A DNA stretch of 64,000 nucleotides from Microbacterium hominis (GTDB lineage: Bacteria > Actinomycetota > Actinomycetes > Actinomycetales > Microbacteriaceae). The stretch is taken from assembly GCF_013282805.1 (NCBI RefSeq), contig NZ_CP054038.1:3782001-3846000 (forward strand), read 5' to 3'. This document shows positions 16,875 through 25,535 of the stretch, piece by piece. The stretch's first letter is position 1. Every line of letters begins with the position of its first letter. The notes under the pieces are model-generated. The model was not told the origin of the DNA. It saw only the letters and a list, made by a program, of their open reading frames with translations, and did no database searches. The position numbers and the translations under genes are program-made.

Positions 16875-17660
16875 ATGAAAGCTGAAGACGAGAAGCCGAA
16901 CCGCTACCGCATCGAAGCTCTCGCAAAAGGCCTCGACGTCCTGCGGCTGTTCGACGAGTCGACCACATCCCTGAAGCTGCGTGAGATCTGCGATCGCACC
17001 GGCATCCCCATGCCCACCGCGTTCCGGGTGGTGGCGACGCTCGAAGAGGGGGGGTTCGTCGAACGGCTCCCCGACGGCGCCCTGCGGCCGGGGCTCGCTG
17101 TCCTCACGCTCGGGTCCGCCGCCCTGCGCGGATCCAGCCTGGTCCAGCTCTCCGAGCGACCGCTGCGGGCGCTCGCCGAGGAACTCGCCGAGACGGTGAA
17201 CCTCGGGGTGCTGCGCGGTGCGGAGGTTCTCTATCTGGCGCGCATCCGCAACGCCGATCTGGTGACCGCGAACATCCAGGTCGGGTCGACCCTGCCGGCC
17301 CCTCTCACATCGATGGGGAAGCTCCTGATGTCCTATCTCGAGGAGAGCGAGGTGCGGGCGCTCGTCACGGGCTTCGATTTCGACCGCGCGGCGGGCCCGC
17401 GCGCCGCGCGCTCCGTCGAAGAGCTGCTCCCCCGCCTCATCGAGACGCGTGAGCGCGGCTTCGCCCTTCAGGACGAGGAGGTCGCCGCCGGGCTGCGATC
17501 GATCGCCGTGCCGGTCTTCGGGCACGACGACCAGCCAGCCGCGGCGATCAACATCGCCGTCGCGACGACCCGTCACACGCTCGCCGAGCTGCGCGGGCCC
17601 TTCCTCGATCGCCTCCGCGCAACCGCGGACGAGATCACGCTCCGACTGCGCGCGGGATGA
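16875..17660 (+). CDS. IclR-family transcriptional regulator
   Basis: 261 residues. N-terminal winged helix (about 12-75, LAKGLDVLRLFDE and IPMPTAFRVVATLEEGGFV) followed by an effector domain with TSMGKLLMSYLEE and a C-terminal AINIAV segment. IclR regulators commonly sense aromatic or sugar-acid intermediates. Candidate operator dyad at 16188-16214. It probably controls the long SDR-FAH-rhamnosidase operon and its own transcript. Confidence 0.92.
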   Translation: MKAEDEKPNRYRIEALAKGLDVLRLFDESTTSLKLREICDRTGIPMPTAFRVVATLEEGGFVERLPDGALRPGLAVLTLGSAALRGSSLVQLSERPLRALAEELAETVNLGVLRGAEVLYLARIRNADLVTANIQVGSTLPAPLTSMGKLLMSYLEESEVRALVTGFDFDRAAGPRAARSVEELLPRLIETRERGFALQDEEVAAGLRSIAVPVFGHDDQPAAAINIAVATTRHTLAELRGPFLDRLRATADEITLRLRAG

Positions 17661-17806
17661 CCGGGGGCCGCGCGGGATGACCGGTGACGGCGCGCGGGAG
17701 TGAGCCCCGTCGGGGCGCGGTGCATCCGAACGGCCAGGTTCCGCGGAACAGTACAAGTGAGCCGGGGCGCCTGCTCCGGTGTCGCGCACGACATGAGGAG
17801 TGGGAA

Positions 17807-18643
17807 ATGACCGCATCGACGTCCGCCGCCGAATCCCGAACGACCGCCGCCTCGGGTGATCTCTTCCGTCAGATCGCCGTGCTCGTGAGCTCGGTGCTCG
17901 CCATCGTCGCCGCCTTCATCGGCTCGGGCGTGCTGGGCGGCACGCCCATCCAGGAGGCGTCGGGCGGATTCCTCGATGCCGATTCCACGCTGATCGCTCC
18001 CGGAACGGGCGCCTTCCGCATCTGGAGCGTGATCTACACGGGGATGCTGGCCTACGCGATCTGGCAGGCGCTTCCGGGCCAGCGTCACGATGAGCGGCAG
18101 CGCCGTATCGGCTGGTGGGTGCTCGCATCGCTGGTGCTCAACGCCGTGTGGATCGGCGTGGTCCAGGCCGATCTGCTCTACCTGAGCCTCCCGGTCATCG
18201 TCGCGCTGCTCGCGGTGCTCTGCTATCTCTTCGTGCTGCTGCGCCGCTCGACGCCGAAGAACCGGATCGAGGCGGTCGTCGCCGACGGCGCGATCGGTCT
18301 CTACCTCGGCTGGGTGATCATCGCGACCGCGGCCAACGCGACCGCGATCCTCGTCGCCGCCGGATTCGATGGGTTCGGGCTGCCGGCTGAGGTGTGGTCC
18401 GTCATCGTGCTGGCCGTCGCCGCTGTCATCGGAGTGGCCTTGGCCCTCTGGGGCGGCGGGCGCATCGCGCCGGCGACGTCGCTGAGCTGGGGCATCGCGT
18501 GGGTGGCGGTCGCCCGGATCACCGACGAGCCGGCATCCACCGTGACGGGCGTCGCCGCCGTCGTCGCGGCGGCCGTCGTCATCGCCGGCACCGCGTTCGC
18601 CCGCGTGCGCCACGATCGGGCGAAGGCCCTCGCGCGCGGCTAG
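17807..18643 (+). CDS. TspO/MBR-related membrane protein
   Basis: 278 residues with seven or so hydrophobic helices. FRIWSVIYTGMLAYAIWQ and LNAVWIGVVQ match the tryptophan-rich TspO pattern, and actinobacterial members are of this longer type. Related proteins bind porphyrins or steroids and take part in stress responses. The ATG at 17807 has GAGGAG six bases upstream. The upstream 146 bases hold a short direct repeat and no gene. Confidence 0.7.
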   Translation: MTASTSAAESRTTAASGDLFRQIAVLVSSVLAIVAAFIGSGVLGGTPIQEASGGFLDADSTLIAPGTGAFRIWSVIYTGMLAYAIWQALPGQRHDERQRRIGWWVLASLVLNAVWIGVVQADLLYLSLPVIVALLAVLCYLFVLLRRSTPKNRIEAVVADGAIGLYLGWVIIATAANATAILVAAGFDGFGLPAEVWSVIVLAVAAVIGVALALWGGGRIAPATSLSWGIAWVAVARITDEPASTVTGVAAVVAAAVVIAGTAFARVRHDRAKALARG

Positions 18644-18677
18644 GCCGACACGGGAGTTCGCCCCCGCCGCGCGGGCG

Positions 18678-18887
18678 CTACGGGCGCCTGCGCGACGGGG
18701 GCGGGGGCGGCACTTCCTTCGCCGCGATGATGTCGACACGCGCGATGCGCTCCACGCCCCGTTTGCCGTCGACGACGACCGTGGTCTCGTCGGCGCTGAG
18801 CAGCTGGCCGAGGGCGTCCGTGGCCTGCCCCGTCGGCAGCAGATAGCGCACCACGACGCGGCGGCCGGGCGAAGGAAGGTTCACCAT
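18678..18887 (-). CDS. Small SH3-like protein, hypothetical
   Basis: 69 residues. The start ATGGTGA overlaps the stop of the zinc-ribbon SDR by seven bases, so the two are translationally coupled. The sequence GRRVVVRYLLP...DALGQLLSADETTVVVD resembles a small beta-barrel (SH3-like) module also seen at the N-terminus of some actinobacterial acetyltransferases. The C-terminus is Pro/Arg-rich. Function unknown. Confidence 0.72.
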   Translation of the reverse strand: MVNLPSPGRRVVVRYLLPTGQATDALGQLLSADETTVVVDGKRGVERIARVDIIAAKEVPPPPPSRRRP

Positions 18888-20362
18888 GCGCCGGGAGCGT
18901 AGTCCTTGAGGAAGACGCCGAAGAGATCCTCGCCCCCTTCGCCGCGCACGATCGGGTCGTACACGCGCGCTGCGCCGTCGACGAGATCGAGCGGCGCGTG
19001 GAACCCCTCCTCCGCCAATCGCACCTTCGTCGGGTGCGGGCGCTCGTCGGTGATCCAGCCGGTGTCGACGCTCGTCATGAGGATGCCGTCGGTCTCGAAC
19101 ATCTCGCGAGCGCTGGTGCGGGTGAGCATGTTGACCGCGGCCTTGGCCATGTTGGTGTGGGGATGCCCGGGGCCCTTGTATCCGCGGTTGAACACGCCCT
19201 CCATCGCGCTGACGTTCACGATGTAGGTGCGCCGCGCGCTGCTGGCGGCCAGCGAGGGTCGGAGCCGGGAGACCAGGAGGAATGGCGCCGTCGTGTTGGC
19301 CAGCTGCACTTCGAGCATCTCGAGGGGGTCGACCTCGTCGACGCGCTGCACCCACGAGTTGGTGTGGTCGAGGTCGGGGATGAGACCGCCCGCATCGATC
19401 GCGGTGCCGGCTGCGAGCCGCTCGAGCGAGCTCGAACCCGCGGCCATGGCCTGTTCGGTCAGCTCCTCCGCCCGGGCGGCGGCCGCCGCGAGGATCGGAT
19501 GCGCGGTCACGGAGCGCTCGAGCGCCTGGGGGTGCCTGTCGTTGGTGTGACCGAAGGTCACGAGTTCGGGCAGTGGACCATCGGGGAGGGGCGCGAGCTC
19601 GGCATCCACGAGCGGCTGGTACGCACCCGGCGACCGCCGTACGGTCTGGGTGGCGTTGTTGATGAGGATGTCGAGGGTGCCGGCAGCTGCGACGTCGTCG
19701 GCCAGGCCGATCACCTGGGCGGGGTCGCGCAGATCGATGCCGACGATCTTGAGGCGGTCGATCCACTCGGGCGCATCGGGCAGGCCGCTGAAGCGGCGCA
19801 CGGCGTCGCGGGGGAACCGGGTGGTGATCGTCGTGTGGGCGCCGTCGCGAAGCAGGCGCAGCGCGATGTACATGCCGATCTTCGCGCGGCCTCCGGTGAG
19901 GAGCGCCCTCTTGCCGTCGAGGTCGGTGCGCGCGTTGCGCTTGGCGTGGCTCATCGCCGCGCACGTGGGGCAGAGCTGGTGGTAGAACGCGTCGACCACC
20001 GTGTACGGCTGCTTGCAGATGTAGCAGCCGCGCGCCTTGAGGAGGGTGCCCGCGATGGGGGCGGTCGTCGCGGCGCTGATCGGGATGCCTCGCGTCTCGT
20101 CGTCGATGCGGTCGGGCGCCCCGGTCGCCGTGGCGGCCACCACAGCACGGTCGGCCTGCGCGATCGCCTCGCGGATCTCACGACGGCGCACCTTCTTGAC
20201 CGCCTTGAACATCTTGGCGGTGGCCTGGCGCACGGCGATGAAGTCCGGGTGCGTCTCGTCGAGTCCCGCCATCCCCTTCAGCACGCGGAGCGTGATCTCC
20301 AGTTCCGTCGGGTCGATGCCGCTCGGCGGGAGGTCGGACGTGGCAGGGGTCTCGTGAGGCAC
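18881..20362 (-). CDS. SDR-family protein with N-terminal zinc ribbon
   Basis: 493 residues with GTG start. The first 140 residues are helical and end in a Cys4 zinc-ribbon-like module (Cys113, Cys116, Cys131, Cys134). The Rossmann domain follows, with TGGRAKIG at 156-163 and NNAT. Near the active site, VSAMEG supplies Ser and MAKAAVN supplies Lys, but the position four before the Lys is Thr instead of the catalytic Tyr. A large insertion separates the Rossmann start from the active-site region. Function unknown; it may not be a classical dehydrogenase. Confidence 0.82.
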   Translation of the reverse strand: MPHETPATSDLPPSGIDPTELEITLRVLKGMAGLDETHPDFIAVRQATAKMFKAVKKVRRREIREAIAQADRAVVAATATGAPDRIDDETRGIPISAATTAPIAGTLLKARGCYICKQPYTVVDAFYHQLCPTCAAMSHAKRNARTDLDGKRALLTGGRAKIGMYIALRLLRDGAHTTITTRFPRDAVRRFSGLPDAPEWIDRLKIVGIDLRDPAQVIGLADDVAAAGTLDILINNATQTVRRSPGAYQPLVDAELAPLPDGPLPELVTFGHTNDRHPQALERSVTAHPILAAAAARAEELTEQAMAAGSSSLERLAAGTAIDAGGLIPDLDHTNSWVQRVDEVDPLEMLEVQLANTTAPFLLVSRLRPSLAASSARRTYIVNVSAMEGVFNRGYKGPGHPHTNMAKAAVNMLTRTSAREMFETDGILMTSVDTGWITDERPHPTKVRLAEEGFHAPLDLVDGAARVYDPIVRGEGGEDLFGVFLKDYAPGAW

Positions 20363-20416
20363 ACGCGATCCTACGTCGGCAGGATGTGCGCAACCTGTTA
20401 CCGTGCGACAGTGAGC

Positions 20417-20827
20417 ATGACCGCCGACCACACCCCGCCGCGCCATCTCCGCGTCTCCGCCGCGGTCATCACCGATGCCGAGGGCCGTCTGCTGCTCGTG
20501 CGCAAGGCCGGGACCACCGCGTTCATGCAGCCCGGCGGCAAGCCCGAGACCGGCGAATCGGCCGACGAGACCCTCAGCCGCGAACTCGAGGAGGAGCTCG
20601 GCATCCGCATCCCCTCGTCGCAGCTGCGTCCGCTCGGCCGGTTCACGGCGGCCGCAGCCAATGAACCGGGGTTCCTCGTCGTCGCCGACGTCTTCGCCGC
20701 CGAGATCGGCGCGCAGGTCCCCGTCGTCGGCGCAGAGATCGCGGAGCTGCGGTGGATCTCCCGCGCAGATGCCGAGCACCTCGAGGTCGCGCCGCTGGCA
20801 CGCGAGTACTTCCTCCCGGCTGCGTAG
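20417..20827 (+). CDS. Nudix hydrolase
   Basis: 136 residues. The Nudix box G(X)5E(X)7REUXEEXGU is complete (GKPETGE...RELEEELGI). The sequence AGTTAFMQPGGKPE is typical of small MutT-like pyrophosphatases. A GTG two codons earlier (20411) is an alternative start; no clear ribosome site separates them. Substrate unknown. Divergent from the SDR gene with about 50 bases between. Confidence 0.9.
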   Translation: MTADHTPPRHLRVSAAVITDAEGRLLLVRKAGTTAFMQPGGKPETGESADETLSRELEEELGIRIPSSQLRPLGRFTAAAANEPGFLVVADVFAAEIGAQVPVVGAEIAELRWISRADAEHLEVAPLAREYFLPAA

Positions 20828-20899
20828 GCGACCGCGCCCGGCGTGCGCGAACGCCGGATCTCAGCGGGTAGTATGAAGCGCGGTGCCCTTCCAGGCTCC

Positions 20900-20973
20900 G
20901 GGGCTGTAGTTCAATGGCAGAACTTCTGCTTCCCAAGCAGACAGCGCGGGTTCGATTCCCGTCAGCCCCTCCA
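20900..20973 (+). tRNA. tRNA-Gly (anticodon CCC)
   Basis: Acceptor stem GGGGCTG pairs with CAGCCCC, the discriminator is T and CCA is encoded. The D arm (GTTCAATGGCAGAAC), the anticodon stem TCTGC/GCAGA with loop TTCCCAA, and the T arm with GGTTCGATTCC are all seen. The anticodon CCC reads GGG. Confidence 0.96.
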
Positions 20974-20974
20974 C

Positions 20975-21655
20975 ATGATTCGCGTCGCCGCCGCCCTGAT
21001 CGCAGCATCTGCATTGTTGTTGACCGGGTGCGTGGCCGATGCCTCCGAGGCGGAAGGGCCCGGAGCCTCCTCGCCGGTGACACCTTCCGCAGCGACTCCG
21101 GCCGCGTCGGCGACGCCCACGGCATCCCCGTCGCCCTGGCTCGAGAATGCGATGGTGGTCTCCCTCGACGGGCTCTCGTTCGCGGTCGACGGCGTCGAGG
21201 GCTTCTTGGCGCTCGACGACGCCGAGGGACTTCGTGTTTTCTTCGCGGATCTCACCGGAAGCAGTCCTGTCGAATCGTCGATCACGGATCCGTTCGGCGG
21301 CGGAGACGTCATGGGCGTCCGGTATGTCTGGACAGAGGTCAGCATGACCGTGCTGACCCCAGCGACGGTGAGCCTCACCGTCTCGGCGCCCCGCATTGCC
21401 GGTGTTCCCGTCCAGACCTCGAGCGGCCTCGCCGTCGGAGACAAGCGCGCCGACATCGTCGCCGCCGGCGGCTGGAACGAGTGGGATGTCGACGGCGACG
21501 GCGAGGCCGACTGGATGGGCGTCGACGGTCGCGTCGTCGAGGGGACGGAATCCCTCGTGCGCGCGGGCGAACCCGGACGCGAGTACGTGATGATCGAGGT
21601 CGGCGACCGCATCGAGCAGATCAGCCTCCCCGGCAACGACTTCAGCGACCTCTGA
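20975..21655 (+). CDS. Lipoprotein, hypothetical, abutting the tRNA
   Basis: 226 residues. Signal peptide MIRVAAALIAASALLLTGC ends in a lipobox Cys, followed by a Ser/Thr/Pro/Ala-rich spacer and a folded domain of unknown family with WNEWDVDGDGEADW near the C-terminus. The ATG begins one base after the encoded CCA of tRNA-Gly, so no ribosome binding site fits outside the tRNA. The signal peptide leaves no other reasonable start. Confidence 0.82.
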   Translation: MIRVAAALIAASALLLTGCVADASEAEGPGASSPVTPSAATPAASATPTASPSPWLENAMVVSLDGLSFAVDGVEGFLALDDAEGLRVFFADLTGSSPVESSITDPFGGGDVMGVRYVWTEVSMTVLTPATVSLTVSAPRIAGVPVQTSSGLAVGDKRADIVAAGGWNEWDVDGDGEADWMGVDGRVVEGTESLVRAGEPGREYVMIEVGDRIEQISLPGNDFSDL

Positions 21656-21700
21656 CGGCGTGAGCCGCTGATCGATGCCCGACGGCGGATGGCGAGAGGA

Positions 21701-23446
21701 TCACTCCTCGCGCGGGCCCAGGTCCGGCCCGGCGACGAACCGCGCGACCGGGTCGACCGGCGTCTCGAGCTCGATCATCACCAGCTCGTTCGTCCCGTCG
21801 ACGAGTGCCGCCGCGGGTACGTAGAGCGTGTGCTGAGGACCGGAGCGCCCGTAGCGACCGAGAACGAAGCCGTTGACCGCGGCGAAGCCCCTCCCCCACC
21901 CGCTGGTGTCGAGGAAGAGGTCGGATGCTGCGCCGCCGTCGAACCTGCCTCGGTACACGAACGGCGCCTCGACGCCGACCACATCCGCTGTGCGCGCGGA
22001 CTCAGACCCGGCGAGCGCGTCGAGGTCGAGCGGGGTCGCCGTCCATCCGGTGAGCGGCACCCCGTCGAGCGTCGGAACGCCGATCAGACCCTTGGGCTCA
22101 CCCAGGTGCTGGTCGTAGTTGACCCGGCCCTGTTCCTCCACGAGCACGCGCAGTCGCCGGCCGGGCGGAAGCCGCAGCGCGGTCTCATGGCGCGTGCGCG
22201 CGAGCGTACCCACGGATCGCCCGTCGACCGAGATCCAGGCGTGATCGCGGACATCGTCGAATCGCAGCACGCGCGGAGATCCGGCATCCGGGATCTCGGT
22301 CTCGTACGCGACGAGCGCACCCGGATGCGCCAGCTCCTCGAACGTGGGCGGCGTCTCGAACCATCCGCCCTCGGCCGCGCCGTTCCCGGACTCGTCGAGG
22401 TCGTGCGCCATGGCGACCTCGAACACGGGCGCGGGCGCAGAGCGTGCCGGCACCTCGTCGGGCACCGGCGCGTACTTCGCGATCACGTCGCGGAAGGCGA
22501 AGTACTTCTCGGTCGGGTCGCCTCGTTCGTCGATCGGGGCGTCATAGTCGTACGACGTGACGATCGGCAGGTAGCGGCCCTTGTAGTTCGCCCCGTTCGT
22601 CAGCCCGAAGTTGGTGCCGCCGTGCACCATGTAGAAGTTCACCGATGCTCCCGCGGCCAGCAGGGCGTCGAGCTCGGCGGCCGAGTCGGCGGCCGAGGTG
22701 GCGTGGTGGATGCCGCCCCACCAGTCGAACCAGCCGTCCCAGAACTCCGCGCACAGGAGCGGCCCGGTCGGCTGGTGCCGGCGGAGCGTGGCGAGCCGCT
22801 CGGTCGCCCGCGACCCGAACGACCCCGTGAGGTGCAGACCGGGGAGCGACCCGGCCGTCAGCATGTCGTCGGTCGGCTGATCGATCGTCGTGAGGGGCAC
22901 CGTGATGCCCGCATCGGTCGTCACCTGCACGAGATGCGCGAGGTAGTCCTTGTCGGAGCCGTACGCACCGTACTCGTTCTCGATCTGCACCAGGATCACC
23001 GGCCCGCCGCGGTCGATCTGACGCGGCGCGACGATCTCGTAGACGCGCTCCAGATAGGTCGTCACCGCGGCGAGGTACTGGGGCTCCGAGCGACGCAGCC
23101 CGACGCCCTCGATCGCGGTGAGCCAGACCGGCAGCCCGCCGTTGTGCCACTCGGCGCAGATGTAGGGTCCGGGGCGCACGATCGCGTGCATGCCCTCGGC
23201 GGCGACGAGGTCGAGGAAGCGGCCGAGGTCGTTGGCACCGCTGGCGTCCCACTCGCCGCGACGCGGCTCGTGCGCGTTCCACGCGACGTAGGTCTCGATC
23301 GTGTTCAGGCCCATGAGCCGCGCCGTGCGGATGCGGTCCGCCCACTGCCCGGGATGCACGCGGAAGTAGTGCAGCGCGCCCGAGAGGATCCGATGCGGGC
23401 GTCCGTCGAGCAGGAAGTCGGTCTCGCCGATCGCGAACGAGCCCAT
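21701..23446 (-). CDS. Beta-galactosidase, GH35
   Basis: 581 residues. The TIM barrel starts at HRILSGALHYFRV. The acid/base Glu is in LVQIENEYGAYG and the nucleophile Glu in LLCAEFWDGWFDWWGG. Two C-terminal beta-sandwich domains follow (NYDQHLGEPKGL, GWGRGFAAVNGFVLGRYG). No signal peptide, so intracellular. The ATG lies one base beyond the stop of the aldolase gene. It should release galactose from oligosaccharides, which the neighbouring kinase and aldolase may help to catabolise. Confidence 0.95.
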   Translation of the reverse strand: MGSFAIGETDFLLDGRPHRILSGALHYFRVHPGQWADRIRTARLMGLNTIETYVAWNAHEPRRGEWDASGANDLGRFLDLVAAEGMHAIVRPGPYICAEWHNGGLPVWLTAIEGVGLRRSEPQYLAAVTTYLERVYEIVAPRQIDRGGPVILVQIENEYGAYGSDKDYLAHLVQVTTDAGITVPLTTIDQPTDDMLTAGSLPGLHLTGSFGSRATERLATLRRHQPTGPLLCAEFWDGWFDWWGGIHHATSAADSAAELDALLAAGASVNFYMVHGGTNFGLTNGANYKGRYLPIVTSYDYDAPIDERGDPTEKYFAFRDVIAKYAPVPDEVPARSAPAPVFEVAMAHDLDESGNGAAEGGWFETPPTFEELAHPGALVAYETEIPDAGSPRVLRFDDVRDHAWISVDGRSVGTLARTRHETALRLPPGRRLRVLVEEQGRVNYDQHLGEPKGLIGVPTLDGVPLTGWTATPLDLDALAGSESARTADVVGVEAPFVYRGRFDGGAASDLFLDTSGWGRGFAAVNGFVLGRYGRSGPQHTLYVPAAALVDGTNELVMIELETPVDPVARFVAGPDLGPREE

Positions 23447-23447
23447 G

Positions 23448-24062
23448 TCAGCTCTGCCGGGCGGCGAGGAGGTCGGCCAGGCGCGCGAGTTGCGCCTCGT
23501 CGTCGAGCGCCGATCCGACGGCGACCACGCGGACACCGGCATCGAGGAATGCACCGGCATTGCCGGCATCCATCCCTCCGGTCGCGACGAAGCGCACCTG
23601 CGGGAACGGCCCGCGCAGGTGCCGGAACCACTCCGGCCCCAGCCACTGCGCCGGGAATGCCTTCAGCCACTCGAGCCCGAGGGCGACCGCGTGCTGCACC
23701 TCGCTCGGGGTGGCGACCCCCGGAAGGATCGGGATGCCCGCCTCGGCGGCCGCGCGCACGACGACCGGGTCGAGCCCCGGCGACACGAGGTAGCCGGCTC
23801 CAGCGTCGACGGCGGCGCTCACCTGTGCGGGTGTGATGACGGTGCCGGCGCCGACCATGGCGCCGCGCTCGCGCCCGAGCGCGGCGACCTCGCGCAGGGT
23901 CTCGACGTCTGCCGTCGACTGGATGGTGACCTCCACCGCGTCGAGGCCGAGGTCCCACGCGGTGGTCGCCACGCGCACCGAGCGCTCGAGACCCATGCTG
24001 CGCAGGATCGCCATGAGCGGGGCGCGGGAGAACAGATCGTCGAAGAACGCTGAGTCGGTCAT
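23448..24062 (-). CDS. eda: KDPG/KDPGal-type aldolase
   Basis: 204 residues, class I TIM-barrel aldolase. The Schiff-base Lys is in LEWLKAFPA, the catalytic Glu in AVEVTIQST, and GAGTVITPAQV and ATGGMDAGN are the usual phosphate-loop signatures. Splits 2-keto-3-deoxy-6-phospho-sugar acid into pyruvate and glyceraldehyde-3-phosphate. Overlaps the kinase stop as ATGA and is followed directly by the galactosidase, which suggests the galactose form (KDPGal). Confidence 0.92.
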   Translation of the reverse strand: MTDSAFFDDLFSRAPLMAILRSMGLERSVRVATTAWDLGLDAVEVTIQSTADVETLREVAALGRERGAMVGAGTVITPAQVSAAVDAGAGYLVSPGLDPVVVRAAAEAGIPILPGVATPSEVQHAVALGLEWLKAFPAQWLGPEWFRHLRGPFPQVRFVATGGMDAGNAGAFLDAGVRVVAVGSALDDEAQLARLADLLAARQS

Positions 24063-24988
24063 CGTGTCGCTTTCTGGGTTGCGGATGCCGCGGGTGCGGC
24101 GTCGGGGAAGTCGCCGGTGGTCTGCAGGGTGAGCGCGGCGCGCGCGTGGCCGGCCGCGAGGCGGGCGCCGGCGCGCACGCCCGACAGGCGCGCGGCGAGG
24201 TATCCGCCGGCGAACGCGTCTCCGGCGCCGACCGGCTCCACCACCGCCACACGCAGCGCCGGCACGAAGGTCGCGCCGGCCGGTTCGAAGCAGATGGCGC
24301 CGAGCTCGCCGTCCTTGACGACGAGCTCGGGCACGTCGGACAGCAGAGCGCGCGTGCTCGCGGCATCCGCGGTGCCCCACAGGGTCTCGGCCTCGTCGCG
24401 ACCGACGAACACGATGTCGGCGCGCGCGGTGAGATCGCGCAGCACCGGGGCCGCGGTCTCGGCAGCCCAGAGAGCCGCGCGATGGTTGACGTCGAAGCTC
24501 ACCAGAGCCCCGGCCGACCGGGCACGATCGATGAGCCGGTCGAGGAACTGCGGCGCGGTGCCGCCGAGCGCCGCCGTGATCCCCGACACGTGCACGATCG
24601 CCACCCCGTGGAGGTCGACCGCATCGGCGTCGGCGGCGTCGAGGTGGGAGGCCGCCGAGCCGTCTCGGTAATAGTGCACGCCCGCACCGGGGTTCTTGAC
24701 ATAGAGGCCCGTGCGATGCGCCGCGTCGATCACGACACCCGACAGGTCGATCCCCCGTCCGCCCAGGATCGCCGTGACGCGACGCCCGAGCGGGTCGTCG
24801 CCGAGGCGGCTGACCCAGCGGGCCGGGTGGCCGAGGGCCGCGACGTGCCCGGCGACGTTCGACTCCGCACCCCCTGCGTCGATGCGGAACACCTCGGCGT
24901 CGTCTACCGGCTGGGCGACCACCGGGGTCACCATCGCCATCGTCTCGCCCGCTGCCAGCAGCGCGGACCGGTGTTCGCGATCGCCCAT
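24059..24988 (-). CDS. PfkB-family sugar kinase, probably 2-keto-3-deoxy-gluconate/galactonate kinase
   Basis: 309 residues. GGAESNVAGHVAALG near the N-terminus and the C-terminal PVGAGDAFAGGYLAARL (catalytic Asp in GAGD) define the PfkB fold. The substrate is inferred from the directly coupled KDPG-type aldolase. The start MGDREHRS at 24988 is preferred; the longer open frame adds a low-quality basic leader. Confidence 0.88.
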   Translation of the reverse strand: MGDREHRSALLAAGETMAMVTPVVAQPVDDAEVFRIDAGGAESNVAGHVAALGHPARWVSRLGDDPLGRRVTAILGGRGIDLSGVVIDAAHRTGLYVKNPGAGVHYYRDGSAASHLDAADADAVDLHGVAIVHVSGITAALGGTAPQFLDRLIDRARSAGALVSFDVNHRAALWAAETAAPVLRDLTARADIVFVGRDEAETLWGTADAASTRALLSDVPELVVKDGELGAICFEPAGATFVPALRVAVVEPVGAGDAFAGGYLAARLSGVRAGARLAAGHARAALTLQTTGDFPDAAPAASATQKATR

Positions 24989-25048
24989 ACGAACGAGTAT
25001 GCCGCGGCGCCGACCCCAGAGCGGAGCGACCATCGGGCACCGCCGCGC

Positions 25049-25438
25049 TTACCGCTCCCGCTCGTCGTACTGGCGCCGCAGGTACTTCGGAGCCTGCACC
25101 CGCCACGCCTCGGTGACCAGCTCGGCGAGGTGCTCCGGATCGATCAGGGCCATGCGGAACGCGACCTTGGGCTCGCTCCATGCCGTCGTGGTGCGCAGGA
25201 ACACGTCGGGCGCCATGTCGACGAGCGCGAGCGCATCGAGCCGATCTGCCACCTTCACGCCGACCACGAGTTCGGCGGCGATGATCGCGCGCATGTCGGC
25301 CGGGATGCTCGGCCACGGGTGGCACTCCCACGCGAACAGCTTTCGCCGCACGAACCACGCCGCTCCCCCGGTCATCGCGCGCTCCTCGCTGCCGGGCAGC
25401 TCCGCCGCGAGGCGGCGCACGTCGTCGAGCGTGGCCAT
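25049..25438 (-). CDS. MmcQ/YjbR-family protein
   Basis: 129 residues. AAELPGSEERAMTGGAAWFVRRKLFAW and VKVADRLDALAL match the MmcQ/YjbR (CyaY-like fold) family. Biochemical role unknown; a DNA-binding role has been proposed for the family. No clear ribosome site. Divergent from the GbsR gene. Confidence 0.82.
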   Translation of the reverse strand: MATLDDVRRLAAELPGSEERAMTGGAAWFVRRKLFAWECHPWPSIPADMRAIIAAELVVGVKVADRLDALALVDMAPDVFLRTTTAWSEPKVAFRMALIDPEHLAELVTEAWRVQAPKYLRRQYDERER

Positions 25439-25501
25439 GGCGCGAGCCTACGCGCCACCGCAGACACGGCGGGCTCGCAGACACCGACGACCTCATGGTA
25501 T

Positions 25502-25519
25502 GTTCAGAACGTTCTGAAC
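25502..25519. promoter_or_regulatory. 18-bp perfect palindrome, likely GbsR operator
   Basis: GTTCAGAACGTTCTGAAC is its own reverse complement. It lies 17 bases before the GbsR-like start codon and overlaps the likely promoter, which fits autorepression of the regulator-glycosyltransferase operon. Confidence 0.7.
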
Positions 25520-25535
25520 CTAATGGGGAGAAAGC

